A DNA stretch of 64,000 nt from Neoceratodus forsteri (taxonomy: Eukaryota > Chordata > Ceratodontiformes > Ceratodontidae). The notes below the pieces were generated by a model that did not search any database, was not told the origin of the DNA, and was given only the letters and a program-made list of their open reading frames with translations. The stretch spans positions 472,349,501 through 472,413,500 of the forward strand of contig CM028130.1 of the NCBI GenBank assembly GCA_016271365.2, given 5' to 3'. This document shows, in pieces, positions 10,022-19,845 of the stretch. The translations under genes were made by a program, and so were the position numbers. How positions within the stretch are numbered: position 1 is the first letter of the stretch; the number at the start of each line of letters is the position of its first letter.

Positions 10022-10555
10022 TTAGAAGGCCGGCGTGGCTACCGGGTAGCCCACGGTGGTAGGCCCACGAGCCTGCGGCCGAACCAGGGGCGGAGGCCTC
10101 CATCTGCCCGTGAGTGCCCGCAAGGCCCGAGCGTGAGCCAGATGGGCTGGCCGACGCCCCCTTGGAAACCTCGGAGGCGGCCATCGAGGAGCGATCCCCC
10201 GAGGGGATGTTACCTGCATCCCAGCGACTCTCAAGGGAGATGCGGTGGAGGAGCCCTTGTCCCGGTGCCTCTCCTTCTCCTTCTTCTTCCGATGTCCGGG
10301 GAAAATGGGCGCCTGCCTCAGTTTTTTGAGCTCCTTCTCCATAGAACTTATTTCCTTCTTTAGAATATGGGCTTCCAGGGATTGCTGCCGCCTTTTCCAG
10401 GTAGCCACGTTAAAACTGAGGCAGTGCTGGCACTTCTCGACCGGGTGATCGGGGCCTAGGCAGAACAGGCACAGGGAGTGGCCGTCCTTGTGCGGTAGTT
10501 GGGCGCCACACAAATCGCACTTATTCTTGTGCTCGGAGGGTGTAGGGGACGACAT
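10022..10555 (-). pseudogene. DIRS-B Gag N-terminus with zinc-binding cysteine cluster
   Basis: The frame starts MSSPTPSEHKNK and has paired cysteines CDLCGAQLPHKDGHSLCLFC followed by CQHC, a compact zinc-binding module also found at the N-terminus of DIRS-E Gag (CSVCGEVF...CIYC). A Lys-rich coiled stretch (KKEISSMEKELKKL) and basic KKKEKERHRDK follow. After about residue 110 the reading becomes Arg/Pro-rich and stops at 10022, while the Gag frame resumes at 9914. A frameshift therefore separates the zinc module from the body of Gag. Confidence 0.8.
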
Positions 10556-10667
10556 ACACCGGCGCTAATACTGACGTTAGTTGAAAAATAAAGATTTTTG
10601 CGGTAAAAAAACAACGAAGGTAGGGCTGACAAAGCACAAACTTTCCATGAAGCACTCCGCGAGCTAA

Positions 10668-10860
10668 CGGCAGGAAAGAACTGGAAAGCGGGCGTCCGGG
10701 ATCGCCCCTTTATACCAACGTCTCCTGACGCCGGTCACCTGACGTGGGGGCGGTCCCTCGCCAGGGACTGCTAGCTAGAAGTTTTTCAGTGGGGTCTGCC
10801 GCCTGCCGGCATCAGTCCTATATGTATTTACCTACTGCAAGAGCCCTCTCGAAGTAAGAT
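10668..10860. repeat. DIRS-B 5' terminal inverted repeat
   Basis: This is the partner of 4472-4693 in inverted orientation. On the minus strand it is the 5' end of the element. A TATA-like tataaagggg occurs at about 10710 in that orientation and could serve the element promoter. Confidence 0.8.
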
Positions 10861-11192
10861 CAATCATTATCATCATCCACTTTGTAAGCTCCTACAGCAG
10901 AAGGAACATTAAAAGGGGTTTGCCTAGGGAAATCAGAGGCACCAAAAACAGACCCCATGCCCTGGATAGTTTGATAAAGGTGCCAGGCTTTTGCAATATC
11001 TTCCATTGAGGGAAGGTCCCTTTGAAAATCTTGTGGGCCGCCCTCATGGGTCTCAGTATTTCTTGACTTATCTTTATACTTTTTTCCCATTGCAACCTCA
11101 CTAATGGCAGCACCTGGAGAAGCAACAGGATTTTTTTCTTTACATATCTTTTTTGATGCCACCTTATCTCTCTCTCTCTCTCGCTCTCTCAA
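10861..11192 (-). pseudogene. DIRS-A Gag N-terminal part
   Basis: The minus strand encodes PSMEDIAKAWHLYQTIQGMGS followed by an acidic tail (VDDDND). The motif AKAWHLYRTLQSMGN recurs in DIRS-C Gag at 39523-39792, so this is a conserved DIRS Gag segment. It joins the acidic PPDDTSEDK reading at 4471 when DIRS-B is removed. Its first residues (RERERERDK) come from the (CT)n repeat, so the true Gag start is lost. Confidence 0.8.
11168..11190. repeat. (CT)n microsatellite at a DIRS/LTR junction
   Basis: A short CT repeat lies exactly where DIRS-A Gag ends and LTR-like sequence begins. A second CT tract is at 11826-11846. Confidence 0.85.
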
Positions 11193-12363
11193 TCCTTCTA
11201 GGTGCCAAAACCTTCTCTTTTATACCCCTCCTTCCAAGGAGGGGCCTCCTGCCAGCAGCAACAGGCCACATCCAGACTTACTGGCACCACCAGCTCCCTC
11301 TCTCTGCCTAAGTACACTTAGCAACCAGCCTAACTACACCCACCAGCCTAAAATTAACTAGTAAGCACCACTTTCCCCTCAGACAAAACATTCACCCCCT
11401 GGTGAACACCTGACCAGGCCATATCACCAACCCATGAGAGGAGAGAGATGCACACTTTCTCCCCCCTTCCCGAAACCAGCGCCCGATACTGGCAGCACCG
11501 CTACAGCGGTGAATTTACTGTCATCTACTTATCCATGGTCCTAACCCTCCCATAAGAGGGCTAACTACAGTAGGTAACCCACCACCAGTTCCCACAGTCA
11601 CCTGCCAGGTACTACAGTAGTGGCGTTCCTCCCCCCTCTGACTAAACACAATCTCTTCTTCACTATTTGTACTCAGTTTCTTCCTTAATAGCCCATGCTA
11701 CCTATAGAAATAATGCTGCCAGGAACAGAAACATTTTACCTACTTGTACTCCTGTGTAATTAAAACTTATCACGTTGTAACAGTAACCAACAGACACATT
11801 GTTTTCCCTTTTTTCTTTTATTTTCTCTCTCTCTCTCCCTTTTTTTCAAGAAACAGGATGACTTATTAGAAAACAAACTAGCTGTATCAACAGCCATGCT
11901 TCACTCTCAATCCCTCAATAAGCTTTACAAAAGTTTCACTCTCTCCACATGTATCCTCTAAATAAACTAAGTTTACTACGGTCTTAAAGGGGCACACTCC
12001 AATTTAACCTCCCTTAGGTACACCTACAGCTAATTAGCATTATACTCTTAATAAAACATTTTTTTTTTTTAACCATATTATTCAAATAGTGACAGCTTAA
12101 TACAACATTGATAAAATGGACCTTTACTCAAAATATAACAGCAAAAGTTCATGGCACCTAGTGGCCCAGTACCCAAACCCTGTGGAGGAAAGAAATGTTA
12201 GTTTTGTTCTGAGAGTCAACATAATTTAGTAATATTTTGGGTCAGGCTTAGTGATGGCTTCACCAGCAGAGTCTCTAGAAACATAGTACCATTTGATTCG
12301 CTGGTCATTCTCCTCTTGTAACAAAGCAAATGTCTTAAAGAGAGTAACATCAGTTCAACTCGA
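11191..12363 (-). repeat. R1 left LTR-like segment and adjoining 3' region
   Basis: The interval 11191-11366 matches 59115-59288. On the minus strand a TATA-like tataaaag lies at about 11217-11224, and ggcacctagaagg follows as a plausible transcription start region. Farther right (11367-12100) the sequence is AT-rich with CT and poly(T) tracts, and I find no gene. At about 12180-12363 a short open minus-strand reading suggests the tail of an accessory-type gene. It is cut by HE-B at 12364. Confidence 0.45.
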
Positions 12364-12394
12364 ACAAGCATTTGTCAATGCTGAATGTTGATTG

Positions 12395-13560
12395 CGTTGG
12401 TCTGTTGAGGTCGCTCAGTGGCCCTCTGTCACTGGCTCAGTCTGTTTGTCCCGGTGCTGCAGGCTGCTCTTTTGTAGTGGGCTGCTGCCTGCATTGGCAG
12501 CTTGTTCTGCTGAGGAAGAAATACGCAGCTGTCCCGACAGAGCTCCATTGAGGTGGCTCACTCCCCCTCTCTGACTCGCTCATTCTGTTTCTCCTAGCAC
12601 TGCAGGCTGCCCTTTTGTACTGGGCTCCTGCCTGTGTTGGTGGCTTTTTCTACCCACAAAGAAATCCACAGCTGTCCCGACAGAGCTCCGTTGAGGTTGC
12701 TCACTCCGCCTGTCTCACTCATTCATTCTGGTTCTCCTGGTGTTGCAGGCTGCCCTTTTGTGCTGGGCTCCTGCCTCTGTTGGTGCCTTTTTCTGCCCAC
12801 AAAGAAATGTGCAGCAGTCCCAACAAAGCTACGTTGAGCTTGCTCACTCCCCTTCTGTCACTCGCTCATTCTGTTCTGCCGGCGCTGCAGGCTGCCCTTT
12901 TCTACTGGGCTCCTGCCTGCGTTGCTGCCTTCTTATGCCCACAAAGAAATTTGCAGGAGTTACAATACAGCTCTGTTGAGCTTACTCAGTCGCTTATTCT
13001 GGTTTTCCTGCCACTGCAGGCTGCCCTTTTGTACTGGACCCCTGCATGCATTGCTGCCTTTTTCTGCCCACAAACAAATCTGCAGCAGTCCCAACAAAAC
13101 TCCATTGAGCTCACTGACTCCCCCTCCCTCACTCACTTGTTCTGTGTCTCCTGGTGCTGCAGGCTTCCCTTTTGTACTGGGCTCCTGCCTGCATTGGCGC
13201 CTTTTTCTGCCCACAAAGAAATCCCAGCAGTCCTGATAGAACTCCATTGAGCTGACCAAGTCCCCTTGTCTCACTCACTCATACTGTTTCTCCCACTGCT
13301 GCAGGCTGGCCTGTTGTACTGGGCCCCTGCCTGTATTAACGCCTTTTTCTGCCCACGAAGAAATCCGCAGCAGTCCTGACAACGCTTCGGTGAGTTCGCT
13401 CACTTCTCCTCCCTCACTCGCTCTCTCGTTCTGTTTCTCCCAGTGCTGCAGGCTGCCCTTTTGTACTGGACTCTTGTGTTGGGGCCTTTGTCTGCCTACA
13501 AACAAATCCACAGTAGTCCTGACAGAGCTCAGTTAAGCTTGGTCACTCCTTCCCTCTCAC
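12395..13560. repeat. 142-bp tandem repeat, cluster 1 (about 8 units)
   Basis: The motif cagtcc(c/t)gacagagctcc recurs near 12527, 12672, 12814, 12958, 13087, 13229, 13370 and 13513. Each unit also has ctgcaggctgcccttttg and tctgcccacaaagaaat. Open frames over the array reflect the repeat, not a protein: several frames are open at once and the period is not a multiple of three. Confidence 0.85.
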
Positions 13561-13795
13561 TCAGTCAATCTTAATCTGTCCCAAGCACTGATTTCCCAGA
13601 GTGACCGTGCTATTGTCTGGCAGGAGTGCAAAAACATACTGTAGCCAGGATGTGAAAAATGGCAGCTGTAGTGTTCATAAGGAGTTGTGGAAAAATGCCA
13701 CTGTTGAAAATGTGGCGTGCCAGTATTACAAATTTGCGAAGTTACAAGGGTACGTGGAAACAGTTCAAATCACGCTGGTAACACAGTCATGTTAT
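13561..13795. repeat. Partial ~298-bp unit between the two 142-bp clusters
   Basis: The sequence cttaatctgtccc...gtgaccgtgctatt and the following gttgaaaat arm match the ~298-bp units at 14834-15800. It shows that the 142-bp clusters and part of the larger unit were duplicated together. Confidence 0.75.
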
Positions 13796-14830
13796 GGCAG
13801 TCCCGACAAAGCTCCGTTGAGCTTGCTCACTCCCCTTCTCTCACTTGCTCATTCTGTTCTGCTGGCGCTGCAGGCTGCCCTTTGTACTGGGCTCCTGCCT
13901 GAGTTGCTGCCTTCTTATGCCCACACAGAAACTTGCAGCAGTTACAATAAAGCTCCACTGAGCTCGCTCACTCCGTTATTCTGGTTTTCCTGCCACTGCA
14001 GGGTACCCTTTTGTACTGTGCCCCTGAATGCATTACTGCCTTTTTCTGCCACAAACAAATCTGCAGCAGTCCCAACAGAGCTCCGTTGAGCTCACTGACT
14101 CCCCCTCCCTCACTCGCTCGTTCTGTGTCTCCTGGCACTGCAGGCTGCCCTTTTGTACTGGGCTCCTGCATGCACTGGCAGCTTTTTCTGGCTAGAAAGA
14201 AATCTGAAGGAGTCCCGTCACAGCTCAATTGAGCTCGTTCACTCCCCCTCTGTCAGTCATGCATTCTGTTTCTGCTGGCGCTGCAAGCTGGCCTTTTGTA
14301 CTGGGCTCCTGCCTGCGTTGCCGCATTTTCTGCCCACAAAGAAATCTGCAGCAGTCACAACAGAGCTCCGCTGAGCTTGCTCACTACCGCTCTGTCACTC
14401 GCTCATTCTGTTTCTCCTGGCGCTGCAAGCTGCCCTTTGCCACGGTGCTCCTGCCTGCATTGGCACCTTTTTCTGCCCACAAAGAAATCTGCAGCAGTCC
14501 TGACAGAGCTCCGTTGAGCTCACTAAGTCCCCCTGTCTCACTCGCTCGTACCGTTTCTCCCACCGCTGCAGACTGGCCTTCTGTACGGGGCCCCTGCCTG
14601 CACTGATGCCTTTTTCTGCCCACAAAGAAATCCGCAGCAGTCCTGACAGCACTTCAGTGAGTTTACTCACTTCCCCCTCCCTCAGTCACTCTCTCGTTGT
14701 GTTTCTCCCAGTGCTGCAGGCTGCCCTTTTGTACTGGACTCTTGTGTTGGGGCCTTTGTCTACCCACAAACAAATCCGCAGCAGTTCCGACAGAGCTCAG
14801 TTGAGCTCGGTCACTCGCCCCTCTCACTCG
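13796..14830. repeat. 142-bp tandem repeat, cluster 2 (about 8 units)
   Basis: Units start near 13796, 13937, 14070, 14212, 14354, 14498, 14640 and 14785. Unit order matches cluster 1: 12958 resembles 13937 (both begin gttacaata) and 13229 resembles 14498 (both have the ctggcct variant). Cluster 2 has two extra units (14212, 14354). The array therefore arose by duplication of a multi-unit block followed by unequal exchange. Confidence 0.85.
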
Positions 14831-14833
14831 TCG

Positions 14834-15880
14834 ATCTTAATCTGTCCCAACCACTGATTTCCCAGAGTGACCGTGCTGTTCTCCGGCAGGAGTGCAAAAA
14901 CATATTTTAGCCAGGTTGTGAAACATGACAGCTGTAGTGTTCATAAGGAGGTGTGAAAAAATGCCACTGTTGAAAATGTGGCGTGACAATATTACAAATT
15001 TGCGAAGTTACAAGGGTGCATGGAAACAGTTTAACGCATGCTTGTAACACAGTCATGTTATGGAGTTTCATCATCAAATTTTCAACATAGGGATTTTAAG
15101 ACCTCTGCTCATGAACAGTGCCACTGTCATTTTCTTAATCTGTCCCGAATACTGGTTTCCCATAGTGACCACGTTATTCTGCACCAGAACTGTGGAAACA
15201 CATTTCGTTCAGGATGTGAAAAATGACAGCTGTACTGCTTATGAGGAGGTGTGAAAAAATGCCACTGTTGAAAATCTGGTGTGACAATATTACAAATCTG
15301 CGAAGTTACAAGGGTGCGTGGAAAGTGCACAACGCACACTTGTAACACTGTCAATTGATGGGCTATCATCACCAAATTTTCAACATAGGCATTTTAGGAC
15401 CTCTGCTCATGAACAATATCATTGTCATTTTCTTAATCTGTCCCGAACAGTGATTTCCCACAGTGACCGCTCTATTCTGTGCCAGAAGTGCGAAAACACA
15501 TTTCAGCCAGGATGTGAACAATGACACCTGTACAGCTCACAACGAGGTGTGACAAAATGCCAATGTTGAAAATCTGGCAAGAAAATATTGCAAATTCGCG
15601 AAGTTACGAACGTGCGTAGCAACCGTGCAATGCACGCTCGTAAAACAGTCGGTTTCTGTTTTTTTCCCACCAAATTTGCAACATAGGCTTTTTGAGAGCC
15701 CACCTCATGAACATTGGCACTGTCGTTTCATTAATCAGCACCAATGGGTGATTCCGCGCAGTGATCGCGAAACCACCTTTCGGAGCCGATTAACGCCATG
15801 ACAGTTCAAGAACTCATGAGGAGGGGTCCCAAAAACCCCATGTTGAAAATTTGGTGAAAAAATTCCCAAAAATGCCTGAG
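14834..15880. repeat. ~298-bp unit array of HE-B
   Basis: The marker tccc of ctgtccc occurs at 14845, 15143 and 15441, and its variant cacc at 15739: a spacing of 298 bp each time. Each unit contains the two complementary arms described for HE-A. No protein is encoded. Confidence 0.85.
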
Positions 15881-16189
15881 ATATGCACTAAAGTTGAAAA
15901 AACCCTGTTCATTACATTATACAGCTTACTGGCATTTCCTCAGTTCGCGGTCGGCTTTGAAGAGTGCAGACGTGTTCCCGGTCCAACAAAGATCATCGCG
16001 CCAAGTTCTGAAGGTAAGTATGGGGTGTGGGGAGGCTGGTGCGCAGTGGGTGGGTGCAGGTTGTGGGGGGCAGGGAGACTACGAGGGACTGTTTCCTTTC
16101 TTTCAGGTACAGGAAATGGAAGAAAACATCGCAGGACTGCTCACAGAGACATGTGGCACGCTGGGGTGGGCTCCCAGTGTGCCACCAGA

Positions 16190-16425
16190 GTCTGGGGGAA
16201 CAGCTGCAGCCAACAGGGGATTGGGCACCCCCCCATCGGCAAACAACAAAAGGGAGGGATTATTTATGCTGATGGGGATTGGGCACCCCCGTCGGCAAAC
16301 AACAAAAGGGGGGGGGGATTCCTTTCTGCTGACAGGGATTGGGCACCCTTGGCACACAATTAAATGGGGGGGTGTCACATTATGCCAACGGGGAGTGGGC
16401 TTCCCCATCAGCAATAACATGGGGG
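16190..16425. repeat. Minisatellite with GGGGATTGGGCACCC core (HE-B)
   Basis: Four units carry gggattgggcaccc or gggagtgggcttccc, each separated by atcggcaaacaacaaaa or similar. It is the reverse complement of the HE-A and HE-C minisatellite. The runs of G on this strand could form quadruplexes. Confidence 0.75.
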
Positions 16426-16720
16426 GTTAGATAGTGTTTGTGAATATGGCTGCAAGCCACCGCCATGTTCACAAACAATATCAGAGATCCTACATCCCGC
16501 CCTGCAATGACGAGTCGCTCCCTCATTGCAGCGGATGGCTGACGCTGCAATGACGAGGCAGCCCCTGACTACAGCGGCTGATTTTTTAGAAAGTTGTGGC
16601 ACACTGGCTGAACTAGTGTCAGCAGCAGCATGCCATGGCATTGGGGGATGGGGGACAAGCCTTTGCAGGCTGTGTGGGCATTGGGCACAACACTGCCACA
16701 CCTCCACAACCTGCCGCAAC
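16426..16720. other. HE-B 5' subterminal region with an internal inverted repeat
   Basis: The region 16433-16481 contains gtttgtgaatatggc and gccatgttcacaaac, an inverted repeat with a 9-nt spacer. The remainder up to the terminal hairpin has no recognised gene. Its sequence differs from the equivalent part of HE-A (270-500), so subterminal sequence is variable between copies. Confidence 0.6.
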
Positions 16721-16750
16721 ATGTTTCTTGTGCATTCACGCAATCAACAT

Positions 16751-18505
16751 AAAAATCATAAATTCTCTTGGCTCTAAGGAAAAGCTTATTTTGCACTCAT
16801 TGGCTGAGCTCATAGTCTGAGTCCTCATGAGCCATCACATAGTTTATTGCCTTTTGGAACATCCAGGCCTCCTGGTTATCTTCAATGATGTCCCTAATGT
16901 TATCTGTCAAGTATGGGTAAATCACTTATACAATACGCTTGCTTAATAGATTATCTCATCTAACACTCTGCACGGGACCACTGAATGTCACTTAGCCTTC
17001 TTGATTCTGCAGTGGTACCTTTCTGTAGCAAGGGGCTAAACTTGTAATTCAACACATGAGGATGTTCAGGGCTTATGGACTCCATCCAGTCATGTCTTCA
17101 CTTACACAGATCCATCAACTACCAGCGGATTACATTTAATCCATCAGGTGGCAAACCATATGGTCGTGGAATATCCCCCATGATACCTGAATCGATAAAC
17201 GAAAACACTCTGGGCTTGGGACCAGGACCAGCTGCCATGCTACTGTTCTCTGAATCAGAGGAGCATATATCTAATGGTGGAATGTTTTCTGCATCCTGGG
17301 GATCTAGGGTAGAACAGGTAGAAGAACAGATAGAGTAAGTACTCACGGATGTCTCCAGATCAGGTCCATGTGATTCCACTGCCTCGGAGGGGTTACCAAG
17401 ACAAGTAGGCTAAGGTATGCCTGGTGACTTGGCTCCTCCAAAGCCTCTTCCACTGTCACTGGGAGAAATGGAATCCACCTGCAAGGAATGACCAGGCAGA
17501 CGTCTGTTGCCATCCCCGGCATTTTCCCCTTCTAGATCCTGCAGTACTCACCTCATCTCCACCCAGGTCAGTACTCCCACTAAGGAATCTAATCTGTCTC
17601 TAGGGATGGGAGCACCTGGCCAGCCCCAACTTTCCAAACAGGGCACCATAGCATTGCTGGGATAGGGCACAGCTCCATCTGCACAAGCCAGACACACTGG
17701 CAAGTGTACCAGTCTTTCTTCAATAGTATGGCAAACTAGGCAGCTGTCCATAGTAGAACTGCGCTCCATCATAGCCCAACTCCATGACAACACTGTCAAT
17801 GGGATAGTAACAGTACGTTCTCTGGTTGCTCCTTGCATTGTACTGTTCTACACAACCACGAAGAACACCCCAGTCCCATTTGGTTCACAAAATGGTGATG
17901 GTTACTAGCTGAGGAATTTCACACCAGTCTCTTAGCCCCAACAGCCAATCACAGTTTAACATTTGCATAACCAAAATTTTAGTCACGTTCCAAGTCCATG
18001 TGTCACTATTAGGAGCAAAGCTGTACAGCAGACAAATGGCGCCTCTACTGATATTTTGCATTAAGGCCTGCACTTTTGGTTTTGATAGCCCCACAGGTTT
18101 TAACATTAACCCAGGAAAAACTTGCTTCCCAAAACTGGTTATTGTCAAATCCTGGACGAGCCCCCACATTGAAAGTTCCCCACTCCCAATCTAGGAATAT
18201 CCAGGTGGTAATAAAAATGTGAGAGGGGCACATCACAAACACAAGCTACCACAGTCCAAGGCATTTGAAGCAAAGATAACTTGTTTCCTGGTTCTTGAAT
18301 CTTAGTGACTGGGAGTCACAAAACAGAGAAGCAGGCACCATTCATTTGGCAGATCTCTTCACCTGGGGGGTAATGTTCATTAGAAAGTAGGCAGGCATCC
18401 ATAGTCATTTTGAGTAAGTTCATTGTCCCCGCCAGAATCAAAATTCAAAATCAATTTAAGTAAACTTGAAAAACAGTAACAGCCACTCCATGGAGCAGGG
18501 GGTAT
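16751..18505 (-). pseudogene. R1 env-like and accessory-like coding remnant
   Basis: Short minus-strand readings are scattered over this interval. At 18242-17885 the reading is rich in W and C (SFSWVNVKTCG, RDWCEIPQL), and at 17838-17548 paired cysteines occur (CLVCHTIEE, CLACADGAVP). This has the look of a disulfide-rich envelope-type ectodomain. At 17379-17119 and 16930-16811 acidic, serine-rich readings follow, the last ending YELSQ and a stop, possibly accessory genes. Frames are broken throughout and I cannot name the family. A complex endogenous retrovirus is the leading guess. Confidence 0.35.
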
Positions 18506-18700
18506 GAAAGAAAAAAATTACTCACTGTAGTAATGTTATTTTCAAGGGATTCTTCAGCATTATTGACAGGTGCAGAATGCCAGCTGGGTTAAGCTGCCCC
18601 AGAGAGGTGGAGTCAATCCAAATGAGAAAGGCATTGGCCAATCAGAACAGAGAGGAGAGTGCTGTCTGCAGTCAGGCTGAAGGACCTCAGAACTATTTCA
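18506..18700. repeat. DIRS-C 3' terminal inverted repeat
   Basis: The stretch attcttcagcat..attgacaggt, ttaagctgccccagagaggtgg and ggcattggccaatcag is the reverse complement of 57785-57915. The arms differ at several positions. Confidence 0.85.
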
Positions 18701-18829
18701 AAGCTGAAAAAGAGCAAAAACTGTTCCCAACGGGGCAAACACTGTTAGCAAAAACAAACTGAAAATTCCAAACCTCTGTAGTGAAACAAATTAACAAGAA
18801 AACCAGTAAAACTAAGCCAATTTGACTAT

Positions 18830-19050
18830 TTATTTATTTTAGTCTTTGGTAACTGGGTAAGGCCCACTAGGCACAAGTGCCTGTTTTCAGGGGTGACCTG
18901 GGAGCACTGGGCGGTTAAGTGACTTGCTCAGAGTCACACAGTCTGCAAGTGGAGGTTGTGAGAATCAAACTTGGGTCTGGTCTGCTGGATGTATCAAGCT
19001 CGTTTACACTCCATTCCTCTAACCTCTAGGCTATACTGCCAGCCCAAACA
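18830..19050 (-). repeat. MIR-like tRNA-derived SINE
   Basis: On the minus strand the element begins ggcagtatagcctagaggtta, which resembles a tRNA-type A box. A B-box-like gtttgattctc follows, and the region then runs through ctgtgtgactctgagcaag and cacttaacc, as in MIR/CORE-type SINEs. It is an insertion between the 3' repeat and the ICR of DIRS-C, not a functional tRNA gene. Confidence 0.7.
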
Positions 19051-19109
19051 CCTAAAAGCTAAACACCATAAAAGATCCAGCCCCAGACAGGTTTCGAAGG
19101 GGAGGATGG

Positions 19110-19225
19110 GTGGGATTGTCAATATGCTGAAGAATCCCATGGAAGAAATAACATTACTATGGTGAGTAATTTTTTCTTCTCACCCAGGAAATCATCAGCA
19201 TGTATTGACATGTGCAGACTACAAA
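19110..19225. other. DIRS-C internal complementary region
   Basis: The left half (gaagaatccc...acattactatggtgagtaatttt) is the reverse complement of the element's left end at 18512-18560. The right half (tctcaccca...atgtattgacat) is the reverse complement of its right end at 57890-57927. This match places the right end of the element 39 kb away. Confidence 0.85.
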
Positions 19226-19255
19226 GCAGTACAGTTGGGAGGTAGGCACAAAAAC

Positions 19256-19845
19256 CTACTTAGAAAAAAGGCTCTGTAGCACCGCTCTGCCAAATTTGGC
19301 ATCAGATCTGGACTGCACATCCAAGCAGTAATGCACTGTGAATGTGTGAACCTTTTTCCAAGTAGCTGATTTGCAAATTTCTAGCAAAGGAATGTCTTTT
19401 GAGGTTGCCACAGAGGCAGCGGTGCCATTAGTAGAGTGGGCCCTGAGCCCGAGAGGGGGTTGCTTACCAGCTTTGCTGTAACAGAACTGGATACAATAGA
19501 CAATCCAGCGGGAAATGGATCTCTTGGTCGCCACTTTCCCTCTGCCCACTTTACCACATGTGAGAAAGAGCTGCGTGTGTGAGTCTCTGAACTGCTTAGT
19601 ATAGTCCAAGTAATAAGACAGGGCTCTTTTGACATCCAAGCTATGCAGCTTGCGTTCACCTGGAGTGGACTTGTCTGTGAAAAGAACCGGCAAGGAAATA
19701 GACTGGTTCAGGTGGAATTCTGAGACTACCTTGTGCAGATATTTCCTATTCGTCCTAAGGTTTACTTTGTCCTTTGTGGGGAATGATATAATTAGGATCT
19801 GTATAAAGGGCCTACAACTCCAAAATCCATCTGGCAGAGGTAATG
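19256..19845 (-). pseudogene. DIRS-C tyrosine recombinase, C-terminal part
   Basis: The minus strand encodes the catalytic domain: KRALSYYLDYTKQFRD, KRSISRWIVYCIQFCY, RAHSTNGTAAS, then HTFTVHYCLDV with the nucleophilic Y, ending LQSLFSK. The second catalytic arginine (H-x-x-R) is replaced by N, so this copy would be inactive even if joined. A frameshift lies between the SAR box near 19830 and the rest. It is cut at 19845 by the Gypsy element and continues at 37066. Confidence 0.85.

Larger units (their letters stand above)
4472..10860 (-). mobile_element. DIRS-B: near-complete DIRS retrotransposon (about 6.4 kb)
   Basis: The element is read on the minus strand: 5' inverted repeat (10668-10860), Gag N-terminus (10555-10022), Gag-RT frame (9914-6708), RNase H/methylase-like region (6707-5998), tyrosine recombinase (6016-4967), internal complementary region (4783-4888) and 3' inverted repeat (4472-4693). 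It sits inside the gag of DIRS-A with no evident target duplication, as expected for recombinase-mediated insertion. Gag, RT and RNase H carry frameshifts, but the recombinase is open, making this the best-preserved DIRS here. Confidence 0.9.
1..11187 (-). mobile_element. DIRS-A: interrupted, truncated DIRS retrotransposon
   Basis: This minus-strand DIRS element survives in three pieces: 10861-11187 (Gag N-terminal part), 2811-4471 (rest of Gag and the first half of the RT) and 1-237 (RT just before and after the active site). The pieces join in the expected order once HE-A (238-2810) and DIRS-B (about 4472-10860) are removed. The 3' half (RNase H, recombinase, inverted repeat) lies outside the window. 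The 5' inverted repeat is missing: Gag runs into a (CT)n tract at 11168-11190 and then into LTR-like sequence, so the element was truncated or recombined there. Frames are broken in several places. Confidence 0.85.
12364..16750 (-). mobile_element. HE-B: hairpin-ended element, copy B, with expanded tandem arrays
   Basis: The copy lies in reverse orientation. Its 5' hairpin is at 16721-16750 (atgtttcttgtgc/cacgcaatcaacat, imperfect) and its 3' hairpin at 12368-12381 (gcatttgtcaatgc). The flanks are ...actcga on the left and aaaaatcat on the right, so on the element strand it sits between T residues, like HE-A. From 5' to 3' (right to left) it holds a minisatellite, the unique block, ~298-bp units, then two large arrays of a 142-bp repeat not seen in HE-A or HE-C. 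The palindromic tail of the other copies is absent or replaced. No coding function is seen. Confidence 0.7.

Noticed and set aside
12615..13250. 211-residue open frame over the 142-bp array
   Set aside because: All frames over this repeat are open for similar lengths and the period is not a multiple of three, so the reading changes from unit to unit.
16751..18505. Host gene exons
   Set aside because: Some open pieces end near GT/AG, but no conserved protein family is evident and the context is a retroelement remnant.
18830..19050. Possible tRNA gene
   Set aside because: A- and B-box-like words exist but no cloverleaf can be drawn and the MIR-like body continues past them; it is a SINE.
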